Assembly (NCBI GenBank): GCA_964649845.1
Contig: CAZYSS010000021.1
Location: 1-24,105, forward strand
DNA from: RGIG3102 sp964649845
GTDB lineage: Bacteria; Bacillota; Clostridia; Oscillospirales; Ruminococcaceae
Length of the DNA: 24,105 nt
Reading direction: 5' to 3'
This document shows positions 14,852-21,500 of this stretch, in pieces; the stretch's first letter is position 1; every line of letters begins with the position of its first letter. Position numbers and translations under genes: made by a program. The notes below the pieces were generated by a model that was given only the letters and a program-made list of their open reading frames with translations, ran no database searches and had not been told where the DNA came from.

Positions 14852-14888
14852 TGTGGTAATTTTACCACACAATCAGTATTATTTTCAA
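14852..14888 (-). promoter_or_regulatory. nadE promoter with overlapping inverted repeat
   Basis: On the minus strand TTGAAA (14888-14883) and TAAAAT (14864-14859) are 18 bases apart, with TGn extension. An inverted repeat TGTGGTAA-TT-TTACCACA (14852-14869) covers the -10 box, as an operator would. Which regulator binds is unknown; the neighbouring AsnC-type protein is one candidate. Confidence 0.55.
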
Positions 14889-14907
14889 CACAGGCATATA
14901 AATTCCG

Positions 14908-14936
14908 TTGAAAAGGTGATAAAATAATTGTATAAT
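14908..14936 (+). promoter_or_regulatory. Promoter of the AsnC-regulator/aminotransferase operon
   Basis: TTGAAA (14908-14913) and TATAAT (14931-14936) with a 17-base spacer is a near-consensus sigma-A promoter, about 33 bases before the ATG. It is back to back with the nadE promoter. Confidence 0.75.
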
Positions 14937-14968
14937 ATGTAAATATATTTATATTACAGGAGATTAAT

Positions 14969-15451
14969 ATGGAACAGCTTCTTAAACTGATTGAAACCAA
15001 TCCTACTCTTACTCCAAAACAGCTGGCTGTTATGCTGGGCAGAGAAGAAGCCCGGGTAAAAGAAATGATTGACGAATGCACATCAAAGGGCATTATCAAA
15101 GGCTACAGAGCCATTATTGACTGGGAAAAAACCGATGTGTCTATGGTAAAGGCACTGATTGAGCTGAAGGTTACACCTAAAAAAGGCCGCGGTTTTGACG
15201 AAATTGCCATGGCTATTGCATCTATGGACGAAGTTGAAGCCGTTACACTGATGAGCGGCGGATACGACCTGCTGGTGGAAATCAAAGCCAAATCCTTCCA
15301 GGAAATTGCCATGTTTGTTTTCAAAAGACTGTCCCCTATGGACGACGTAAACGAAACAGCCACACATTTTGTGCTGCGCCCATACAAACAGGCAGGCATT
15401 ATGTTCCACGATGAAGAGGAAGAGGACGGAAGGAGCTTTACTTCTTTATGA
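14969..15451 (+). CDS. Lrp/AsnC family transcriptional regulator
   Basis: A 160-residue regulator. The N-terminal winged helix-turn-helix (LLKLIETNPTLTPKQLAVMLGREEARVKEMIDECTSKGIIKGYRAI, roughly residues 4-50) is followed by the amino-acid-binding RAM domain (VKALIELKVTPKKGRGFDEIAMAIASM... to FVLRPYK). It should form dimers or larger rings and respond to an amino acid. Its stop overlaps the aminotransferase start (ATGA), a strong sign that it controls that gene and that the aminotransferase substrate or product is the effector. AGGAG precedes the ATG. Fe family AsnC-aminotransferase pairs are common in Clostridia. Confidence 0.92.
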   Translation: MEQLLKLIETNPTLTPKQLAVMLGREEARVKEMIDECTSKGIIKGYRAIIDWEKTDVSMVKALIELKVTPKKGRGFDEIAMAIASMDEVEAVTLMSGGYDLLVEIKAKSFQEIAMFVFKRLSPMDDVNETATHFVLRPYKQAGIMFHDEEEEDGRSFTSL

Positions 15452-16620
15452 TAGATTACAGCAAATATCTCAACAAGCGCATAAAGGAAATTCCCCTTTC
15501 CCCTATTGAAGAGATTTCCATTATGGCGGCAGGCATAAAGGACTGCATAGTGCTGGGGGTTGGGGAGCCTGACTTCCGCACTCCGTGGAGAATCCGCGAA
15601 GCCGGCATACAGGCTCTGGAAAAGGGCAAAACCTGGTACAGCCCGGGGCTTGGTCTGCAGCCGCTGAAAAAAGCAATTTGCGATTATCAGAAACGCCGCT
15701 TCAAGCTGGATTACAAGCCTGAGGAGGTTATGGTTACCGTTGGCGGCAGCGAGGGCATAGATATGCTGTTCCGCGTAATGCTGGAGGAGGGTGATGAGGT
15801 TATACTGCCCACACCTTGTTATGTAAGCTATGACCCTATCGCAAAGCTGTGCGGTGCAAAAGTGGTGGAAGTGGAACTGAAGATGGAAAACAATTTCCGT
15901 CTTACCGCAGAGGACCTGAAAAAAGCCATCACTCCAAAAAGCAAAATCCTGGTGCTGCCGTTCCCTGGCAACCCTACAGGTGCCATTATGGAAGAAGAAG
16001 ACCTGCTGGCAATAGCGGATGTAATCAGGGACACTGATATTTTTGTTATGACAGACGAAATATATGCGGAACTGACCTATGGCGAATATCACCACGTATC
16101 CTTTGCATCCATTCCGGGGATGAAAGAAAGAACAATTATCATAAATGGTTTTTCCAAGGCATATGCAATGACAGGCTGGCGCCTGGGCTATGCACTGGGA
16201 CCAAAACCAATTATAGATGCTATGGCCACACTGCATCAGGTGGCTGTGATATGTGCGCCGACCACCAGCCAGTACGCTGCTGTGGTGGCTATGAACGAAT
16301 GTGACGAAGAAATAGACACAATGCGCCGCAGCTATGATATGCGCCGCCGTTTCCTGATAAACGAACTGAACAGCATAGGCATTCCGTGCTACAACGCACA
16401 GGGGGCTTTCTATGTGTTTGCGGATATACGCGGCACCGGTATGACCAGCAGGGACTTCTGCGTGAATCTGCTACAGAAAAATCACGTAGCGGTTATACCG
16501 GGCAACGCCTTTGGCAAAGCCGGGGAAGGCTTTATCAGAATATCCTATTCCTATTCCCTGGACCACCTGATGGAAGCTACAAAGCGAATCGGGGAATTTA
16601 TGGAAGGGCTGAAGAGGTAA
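15448..16620 (+). CDS. PLP-dependent class I/II aminotransferase
   Basis: A 390-residue fold-type I aminotransferase. Visible active-site features are the substrate loop and VGEPDFRTP (about 38-45), PGNPTG (about 173-178), TDEIYAELTYG (D203 toward the pyridine nitrogen), the PLP lysine K237 in NGFSKAYAMTGWRLGY, and a conserved C-terminal Arg in FIRISYS. It transfers an amino group between an amino acid and a 2-oxo acid; aspartate or aromatic/N-acetyl-type specificity is not decidable here. The start codon overlaps the AsnC stop. No plain terminator follows; a hairpin at 16664-16686 and repeats come next. Confidence 0.93.
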   Translation: MIDYSKYLNKRIKEIPLSPIEEISIMAAGIKDCIVLGVGEPDFRTPWRIREAGIQALEKGKTWYSPGLGLQPLKKAICDYQKRRFKLDYKPEEVMVTVGGSEGIDMLFRVMLEEGDEVILPTPCYVSYDPIAKLCGAKVVEVELKMENNFRLTAEDLKKAITPKSKILVLPFPGNPTGAIMEEEDLLAIADVIRDTDIFVMTDEIYAELTYGEYHHVSFASIPGMKERTIIINGFSKAYAMTGWRLGYALGPKPIIDAMATLHQVAVICAPTTSQYAAVVAMNECDEEIDTMRRSYDMRRRFLINELNSIGIPCYNAQGAFYVFADIRGTGMTSRDFCVNLLQKNHVAVIPGNAFGKAGEGFIRISYSYSLDHLMEATKRIGEFMEGLKR

Positions 16621-17002
16621 GACAGACGGGCAACCACAGGTCAATGTGCTGGAGAGGTGTAATGGAGAGGGCGCAGCGCCTCTCCTGATATTAAATATGT
16701 ATATGCCGGCACACACATAAAACCAGTGCGCGTTGCAAACGGATGTGAGCAGTAGCGCTTCTGTGTGTAAGGCAATATGGTACATATTCCGCGTTTGGGG
16801 GCGCGGGGGAATCGCAACCCCCGCGGTTTTGGTTACTTTTGCCACCAAAAGTAACGCCAAGCGCAGCGTGGCAAAGATTTCGAGATTGCACCAGAGCAAA
16901 GATTCTTCGACTCGCTGACGCTCGCTCAGAATGACAGAATTACTACCTGAGTGGTAATGCGATTCCTCGCTATACTAGGAATGACAAAATTTAAAATTGA
17001 TT
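16621..17002. repeat. Gene-free spacer with hairpins and MITE-like repeats
   Basis: About 380 bases with no credible gene. In order: hairpin GGAGAGG/CCTCTCC (about 16664-16686, no T-run); perfect stems CGCGGGGG/CCCCCGCG (16802-16809, 16818-16825) and GTTACTTTTG/CAAAAGTAAC (16832-16841, 16846-16855); then two direct copies of a GATTCTTCG...GAATGACA-type repeat (16901-16936 and 16961-16986). The last copy ends 17 bases before the next ATG, so the repeats have reached the ribosome-site region of the DUF362 gene. Confidence 0.7.
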
Positions 17003-18148
17003 ATGAGTAAAGTTATTATCAAAAAAGCTGACAGCTATGACCACGGCACACTTTACACCGCTGTAAAGGAAATAATGCTGTGGGGCAGGCTGCAGGACAA
17101 AATAAACCGGGATACCACTATCCTGTTAAAACCAAATATGCTGTCCCGCTCTGCACCTGAAAAGGCGGTGACCACACACCCTGCTGTTGTGGACGCTGTG
17201 ATTGTGGTGCTGAAAGAGTTTGGGGCAAAGGCAGAAAACATTACCATAGGGGATTCTTCCGGCGGGCCGTCCAACCCGGCGGTGCTGCAGGCAAACTACA
17301 CCACCTGCGGTTATTCACTGATAGCACAGCAGCACGGGATAAACCTGTGTACAAAGCTGGACGAGCAGGCAGTGAAAACTGACGGTGTGATGGTAAAGGA
17401 ATTTGAACTTATACGCCCGGCCGCAGAGTGTGATGTGATAATCAATCTGGCCAAATTCAAAACCCACGTGATGACAGGTATGTCCGGTGCGGTGAAAAAT
17501 TTGTTCGGCACTGTGCCTGGGCTGAAAAAGGCAGAGTTCCATATGCGTTTTCCTGACAAGGACAATTTTGCCAATATGATTGTGGACCTGCGGGAAACCG
17601 TAAAGCCAACCTTTAACATTATAGACGCAGTTGTGGGCATGGAAGGGGATGGCCCCGGCAGTGGAACGCCAAGACCTCTGGGTTTTCTGCTGGCAGGGGA
17701 CAATCCATACTATGTGGACCTGGCAATAAGCCATATGATGGGCTTTGAGCCATACAATCTGCCTATTATGAAAGCGGCAATTGACAGAAATCTGGCACCT
17801 GCCAATCTGCCACATGGAACTGTGACAGGGGATATGGCGTTATTCAGACCTATAGAAAACTGGGTTATGCCAAAATCCTATCAGATAGATTTTTCAGACA
17901 AAGTGCCACGCCCTATACGCTGGGCAACGCCAACTGTGGAAAAATGGCTGGCACCAAAGCCTAAAATCAAAAAAGCAGCCTGTATCGGCTGCGGCAAATG
18001 CAGGGATATATGTCCCCAGCAGGTAATTACAATTGAAAACCGAAAGGCAAGCATCAATATAAAAAACTGCATAAGATGCTTCTGTTGCCACGAAATGTGC
18101 CCTGTAAAGGCCATTGACGTGAAACGCAGCATATTTTTCAATATATAG
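17003..18148 (+). CDS. DUF362 protein with C-terminal two-cluster ferredoxin domain
   Basis: About 381 residues. The N-terminal 300 residues form a DUF362 domain (LLKPNMLSRSAPEKAVTTHPAVVDAV, GDSSGGPSN, LAKFKTHVMTGMSGAVKNLFGTVPGLKKAEFHMRFPD and GMEGDGPGSGTPRPLG are characteristic). The C-terminus is a ferredoxin domain with CIGCGKCRDICP and CIRCFCCHEMCP, both full CxxCxxCxxxCP. The family's biochemical role is not settled; an iron-sulfur electron-transfer or oxidoreductase function is likely. I used the ATG at 17003; a TTG two codons earlier is also in frame. No clear ribosome site is visible, perhaps because repeats replaced the leader. It is 9 bases ahead of ispE, so they are co-transcribed. 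Confidence 0.88.
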   Translation: MSKVIIKKADSYDHGTLYTAVKEIMLWGRLQDKINRDTTILLKPNMLSRSAPEKAVTTHPAVVDAVIVVLKEFGAKAENITIGDSSGGPSNPAVLQANYTTCGYSLIAQQHGINLCTKLDEQAVKTDGVMVKEFELIRPAAECDVIINLAKFKTHVMTGMSGAVKNLFGTVPGLKKAEFHMRFPDKDNFANMIVDLRETVKPTFNIIDAVVGMEGDGPGSGTPRPLGFLLAGDNPYYVDLAISHMMGFEPYNLPIMKAAIDRNLAPANLPHGTVTGDMALFRPIENWVMPKSYQIDFSDKVPRPIRWATPTVEKWLAPKPKIKKAACIGCGKCRDICPQQVITIENRKASINIKNCIRCFCCHEMCPVKAIDVKRSIFFNI

Positions 18149-18157
18149 GAGGCACAT

Positions 18158-19051
18158 ATGGAAAAGATAACAGTAATTGCTCCGGCAAAGATAAATCTGT
18201 CGCTGGATATCACAGGTGTGGACGAAAGAGGCTATCACCTGCTGGATATGATTATGCAGAGTGTGTCCCTGTTTGAAAGAGTTACCATAACCAGAAAGGA
18301 CAGCGAAATCAGCCTGTCCTCCAATGCACGATATATACCTACAGACAGCAAAAACGTGGCTGTAAAAGCGGCAATGCTGTTTTTTGAATACACAGGCATA
18401 CAGGGCGGCTGCCATATACATATAAAAAAGACTGTGCCTATCAAGGCAGGTATGGCAGGCGGCAGTGCTGATGCCGCAGGTGTAATCGTGGGGCTGGACA
18501 AGCTGTACTGCACAAACCTTACAAAGGAACAGATGTGCGAAATAGGCGCAAAGGCAGGCAGTGACGTACCGTTTATGATTATGGGCGGCACAAAACGCGT
18601 ACAGGGCGTGGGGGATATAATCAGCCCATGCGCACCTATGCCAAAGTGCCATCTGGTAATCTGTATGCCGGCAAAAGGTGTGTCCACACCCCAGGCTTTT
18701 GCAAATTATGACACTATGGGCGAAAAGACTCTGGTGGAAACAGACAAACTGGTGGCGGCAATGGAAGCGGACGACATATACGCCGTGGCAAAATATATGG
18801 CCAATGACCTGGAAAAAGCTGCAGGCAGTGAAGATACTCAGCCTATCAAGGAAATGCTGATACAGCAGGGCGCCATCGGCAGTGTGATGACAGGCAGCGG
18901 CGCGGCGGTGTTCGGCGTGTTTGACAGCGAAGAAAAGGCAAAACAGGCACGGGAATATTTCCGCGGACGCGTGAGAAGCGTGTTTGTGGCAAAGCCGGTA
19001 TCCTTCGGCGCAACCATAGCAAAAGACCGCGGTGGGTATAAAAAAAGGTAA
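18158..19051 (+). CDS. ispE: 4-(cytidine 5'-diphospho)-2-C-methyl-D-erythritol kinase
   Basis: GHMP kinase of the MEP pathway for isoprenoid precursors, phosphorylating the 2-hydroxyl of CDP-methylerythritol. A 297-residue product, within normal length. The N-terminal PAKINLSLDI (residues 9-18) holds the conserved Lys, and the glycine-rich ATP loop PIKAGMAGGSADAAG (about 94-108) holds the catalytic Asp. The C-terminal MTGSGAAVFGVF loop is also present. AGGAGG lies before the ATG. It follows the DUF362 gene by 9 bases. Its end is followed at once by a RAYT gene, whose alternative GTG start would overlap the last ispE codons. Confidence 0.95.
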   Translation: MEKITVIAPAKINLSLDITGVDERGYHLLDMIMQSVSLFERVTITRKDSEISLSSNARYIPTDSKNVAVKAAMLFFEYTGIQGGCHIHIKKTVPIKAGMAGGSADAAGVIVGLDKLYCTNLTKEQMCEIGAKAGSDVPFMIMGGTKRVQGVGDIISPCAPMPKCHLVICMPAKGVSTPQAFANYDTMGEKTLVETDKLVAAMEADDIYAVAKYMANDLEKAAGSEDTQPIKEMLIQQGAIGSVMTGSGAAVFGVFDSEEKAKQAREYFRGRVRSVFVAKPVSFGATIAKDRGGYKKR

Positions 19052-19058
19052 GACAGGT

Positions 19059-19544
19059 TTGCAAAAGCGAAAAAGATTACGTTTGCCGGAATACGACTAC
19101 AGCCTTAATGGTGCATATTTTATAACGATATGTACCAGGGATAAACGAAAATTATTCTGGAATAATGCATCCTTCGTAGGGGCGAACAGTGTTCGCCCGC
19201 CTGAAATGGAGTTATCCCCTTACGGTCAGGTTGTTGACAATGCCATTAAACATATAGCTGCTACCTACGGAAACACTGTAAAGATAGATAAATATGTGAT
19301 TATGCCAAACCATATCCATATGATTATATCAATCGATGACAACTGGCGAACACTGTTCGCCCCTACGGTTTCACGAATAATAAAGCAATTCAAAGGTGTG
19401 ATTACCAAGCAGACAGGTCAGTCAGTATGGCAGCGTTCGTTTTATGACCATATAATCCGTGATGAACGGGATTATATGGATAAATGGAACTATATAGAAA
19501 ACAATCCTGCAAAATGGCTGGATGATGAATTTTATATAAGATAA
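19059..19544 (+). CDS. REP-associated tyrosine transposase (RAYT, Y1/TnpA_REP type), intact
   Basis: An HUH single-strand nuclease of the RAYT family, about 161 residues. It shows YDYSLNGAYFITICT, the HUH motif MPNHIHMI (H85 and H87 counted from the TTG), and WQRSFYDHIIR with a tyrosine about 44 residues later that fits the nucleophile, then the NNPAKW ending. I prefer the TTG at 19059 because its MQKRKRLRL aligns exactly with MDKRKPLCL of the neighbouring RAYT; a GTG at 19032 overlapping ispE is also in frame. Two inverted, matching 23-base hairpin copies lie inside the coding sequence (19175-19197, 19345-19367), read as FVGANSVRP and TLFAPT, bracketing the HUH motif. It is tail to tail with a broken relative. 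Confidence 0.85.
   Translation: MQKRKRLRLPEYDYSLNGAYFITICTRDKRKLFWNNASFVGANSVRPPEMELSPYGQVVDNAIKHIAATYGNTVKIDKYVIMPNHIHMIISIDDNWRTLFAPTVSRIIKQFKGVITKQTGQSVWQRSFYDHIIRDERDYMDKWNYIENNPAKWLDDEFYIR
19175..19199 (+). repeat. Hairpin copy 1 inside the intact RAYT gene
   Basis: CGTAGGGGCG and its GAACA/TGTTC stem lie in frame between the first beta-strand region and the PYGxxVD segment. The first 23 bases are the exact reverse complement of the copy at 19345-19367. Confidence 0.85.
19345..19367 (+). repeat. Hairpin copy 2 inside the intact RAYT gene
   Basis: GGCGAACACTGTTCGCC followed by CCTACG, in frame just after the HUH motif. An exact reverse complement of 19175-19197, so the two copies could also pair with each other over 23 bases and enclose the catalytic core region. 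Confidence 0.85.
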
Positions 19545-19575
19545 AAAGCAAGGAATGAAAATTCCTTGCTTTTTT
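19543..19575. terminator. Bidirectional terminator between the two RAYT genes
   Basis: The 11-bp stem AAGCAAGGAAT/ATTCCTTGCTT with a GAAA tetraloop is flanked by A5 and T6. It lies between convergent genes and can stop transcription from both sides. Confidence 0.88.
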
Positions 19576-19777
19576 GTTTCAATAGTATTCATAGTCTGCC
19601 CATCGTGCGGGATTGGTGAGGATATATTGCCGTTTTTCATTGTAGTCGGCCGTATCACGGGTAATATGGTCGTAATAAGAGCGTTGCCAGATTTTCATAT
19701 CCGGTTTAAGTTTATGAATTTCCTTTGATGAATTCATTTTCAGATACCCCACAATATTGGATATAACCGAATAACCG

Positions 19778-19803
19778 CGTAGGGGCGATTCACGAATCGC
19801 CCG
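19778..19803 (-). repeat. Hairpin copy 2 inside the broken RAYT gene
   Basis: Coding-strand GGGCGATTCGTGAATCGCCC followed by CTACG, just after the HUH motif, read as AIRESP. It is the reverse complement of the copy at 19939-19963 over 25 bases. Confidence 0.85.
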
Positions 19804-19938
19804 TTCGTCGCCAATACTTATCAGAATATGAATATGGTTTGGCATAATCACATAATAATCCACAGTAATATTAAATCTGTCAGGTAATTATTTTATTATT
19901 TTATCAACTATCTTTCCGTATTCCGTCAATTTAACAGA

Positions 19939-19963
19939 GGGCGATTCGTGAATCGCCCCTACG
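19939..19963 (-). repeat. Hairpin copy 1 inside the broken RAYT gene
   Basis: Coding-strand CGTAGGGGCGATTC with its complementary arm GAATCGCCC, read as VGAIHESP, before the TEYGKIVD segment. Same site and orientation as copy 1 in the intact RAYT, but with a different stem. Confidence 0.85.
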
Positions 19964-20072
19964 ACGACTGTGCTTAAAATATGTGTCCTGCTATCTGTAC
20001 AGATTGTTATGAAATATGCACCTGCGGAATTGTAATCATACCCTTGCAGGCACAGGGGTTTTCTTTTATCCA

Positions 20073-21104
20073 TTAAAAATAAAATCTGAACCCTGTTTTG
20101 TGGTAATATTTTTCGTCTCTGTGAAGCAGCATACTCTTCAGGTGAGAATTGTTCAGGTTGTTTGGTGCCATCTGTGTTTCCATTGTCAGACCGCTGTACG
20201 GACCAACTTGGCGGCCCTTTGCCTGCATTTCAGGCACCCAGTTGCCTGTGTAAATCTGTGTGCCGCACTGGTTTGTGAACACGTCCATTTTCAGGCTGTC
20301 GTCACTGGCTGTAAGTGTGGCAAATTTGCGGTATTCGCTGATGGCGGAATCACAAAAGAAGTGGTGGTCGATGCCTTTTACTGTAGGCTGTTTTTCAGCC
20401 AGTGCAAGAATTGCAGGACCGATAACCTTTTCCTGTGTAAAGTCAAATTCTGTGTCCCGTACAGGTACCACTGTGCCGATGGCCAGCACGCTGTCATCAA
20501 CAGGCATATAGTATGTGCTGTTCAGCTGCAGTTTGTGACCCAGAACATCGCCTCTGCCGTCCAGATTGAAATATGCGTGGTTTGTCAGGTTCAGCGGTGT
20601 GGTAGCTGTGGTGGTGGCCAGGTATTCAATCATCAGCAGGCTGTTGCGGAAAGTGTATTTTACACTGAGGGAAATATTGCCAGGAAAGCCTTCTTCGCCG
20701 CCCATACTGAAGGTGGAGAAGGTCATATAGTCATCTTCTGCGTCAGTAAGGTCGAAGAATTTTTTGTCAAAGCCGTCAATACCGCCGTGGAGACAGTGGT
20801 TGCCGTTGTTCTGTGCCAGGGTGTATTTTTCGCCCTCTATCCAGAATTCTGCATCGGCTATTCTGTTTGCCACGCGGCCCACAACAGCACCAAAGTATGT
20901 GCGGCCGTTGTCGTCCTGGTACTGTTCCATATTGTCAAAGCCCAGCACCACGTCTTTTTTCACGCCGTTTTTATCTGTGATAATCAGGCTCTGGATTGTG
21001 GCACCAAAGTTCAGCACAGACAGGCTGTTGCCGTTTTCGTCTGTGAGAGTGTATTTAAAAATTTCGTTACCGTTTTTGTCTGTTCCAAAAAACTGTTTTT
21101 CCAT
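20073..21104 (-). CDS. galM: Aldose 1-epimerase (mutarotase)
   Basis: A 343-residue cytosolic enzyme interconverting alpha and beta anomers of galactose or glucose. Family signatures: NFGATIQSLII at the N-terminus, VGRVANRIADAEF, NHCLHGGIDGFDKKFF (catalytic His region), TNHAYFNLDG (second His), and the C-terminal GPYSGLTMETQMAPNN, which holds the catalytic Glu. I chose the ATG at 21104 since AGGAGA lies 7 bases upstream and MEKQFFG matches the usual N-terminus; an in-frame start at 21161 is not supported. An extended -10 promoter lies at about 21141-21149. Its stop codon overlaps the start of the broken RAYT gene, which could be translated by coupling. Confidence 0.94.
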   Translation of the reverse strand: MEKQFFGTDKNGNEIFKYTLTDENGNSLSVLNFGATIQSLIITDKNGVKKDVVLGFDNMEQYQDDNGRTYFGAVVGRVANRIADAEFWIEGEKYTLAQNNGNHCLHGGIDGFDKKFFDLTDAEDDYMTFSTFSMGGEEGFPGNISLSVKYTFRNSLLMIEYLATTTATTPLNLTNHAYFNLDGRGDVLGHKLQLNSTYYMPVDDSVLAIGTVVPVRDTEFDFTQEKVIGPAILALAEKQPTVKGIDHHFFCDSAISEYRKFATLTASDDSLKMDVFTNQCGTQIYTGNWVPEMQAKGRQVGPYSGLTMETQMAPNNLNNSHLKSMLLHRDEKYYHKTGFRFYF

Positions 21105-21140
21105 AATAATCTCCTGTGTGTTTAATATTATTATTTTAAC

Positions 21141-21149
21141 ATTATAGCA
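21141..21149 (-). promoter_or_regulatory. Extended -10 promoter of galM
   Basis: Minus-strand TGCTATAAT (TGn plus perfect -10) lies about 37 bases before the chosen ATG. No good -35 box is visible at 17 bases. Confidence 0.45.
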
Positions 21150-21161
21150 GGGTTTAGACAA

Positions 21162-21468
21162 TATGGAATATTGGTGACAACAGAATTATACAGAATGACA
21201 TAGCGGGTGACCACGTCGCCCCTACAGATAGGGAGCAGAGAAAAGTATTCCTCTCTTGCACAAGTACAAAGATTCCTACCCTGAAGGGCACGCGTCCACC
21301 TGCGGTGTTCGGAATGACAGGATTATTACCTTTTTTTTGAATCCCCCAGTCAACCTTGCTGACAGCCCTTTTTGACAAGGGGGGCAAATCGAGAGATTTT
21401 CGGGATGATGTGGGCATCGGTTTTGTCTGACCGTTCCGGCAACTGGCAAATAGCAATATTACAAAACA
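21162..21468. repeat. Gene-free spacer with REP-like and MITE-like repeats
   Basis: About 300 bases without a gene. A decayed hairpin with CCCCTACAG lies at 21204-21226. A repeat at 21268-21319 (GATTCCTACCC...GGAATGACA) matches, in inverted orientation, the repeat at 22823-22873 on the other side of dnaJ. The segment from about 21330, a poly-T followed by GAATCCCCCAGTCAACC and GACAAGGGGGGC arms, looks like a third, imperfect palindromic repeat. Confidence 0.65.
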
Positions 21469-21495
21469 AAAGCGGAGTTTTCACTCCGCTTTGAA
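21466..21495 (-). terminator. Likely terminator after dnaJ
   Basis: The stem AAAGCGGAGT/ACTCCGCTTT (21469-21478, 21483-21492) with loop TTTC lies 8 bases behind the dnaJ stop. On the minus strand it is followed by TTTGTTTTG. Confidence 0.7.
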
Positions 21496-21500
21496 TGTTT

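Larger units (their letters stand above)
19579..20073 (-). pseudogene. Second RAYT gene, disrupted by an in-frame stop codon
   Basis: A RAYT relative of about 164 codons read on the minus strand. The N-terminal half (MDKRKPLCLQGYDYNSAGAYFITICT...KIVDKIIK) ends at TAA (19890-19888). The same frame then continues with LPDRFNITVDYYVIMPNHIHILISI and WQRSYYDHITRD, covering the HUH motif and the candidate tyrosine. There is no frameshift, so a single nonsense codon (or sequencing error) is the only visible defect. Two inverted copies of the GATTC-type hairpin lie in frame at 19939-19963 and 19778-19803, at the same places as in the intact gene. The ATG overlaps the galM stop (TAATG). It could still be trans-complemented as an element. 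Confidence 0.8.

Noticed and set aside
15103..16236. 377-codon minus-strand frame opposite the AsnC regulator and aminotransferase
   Set aside because: Antisense shadow over two well-supported genes; composition rich in Cys, His and Phe.
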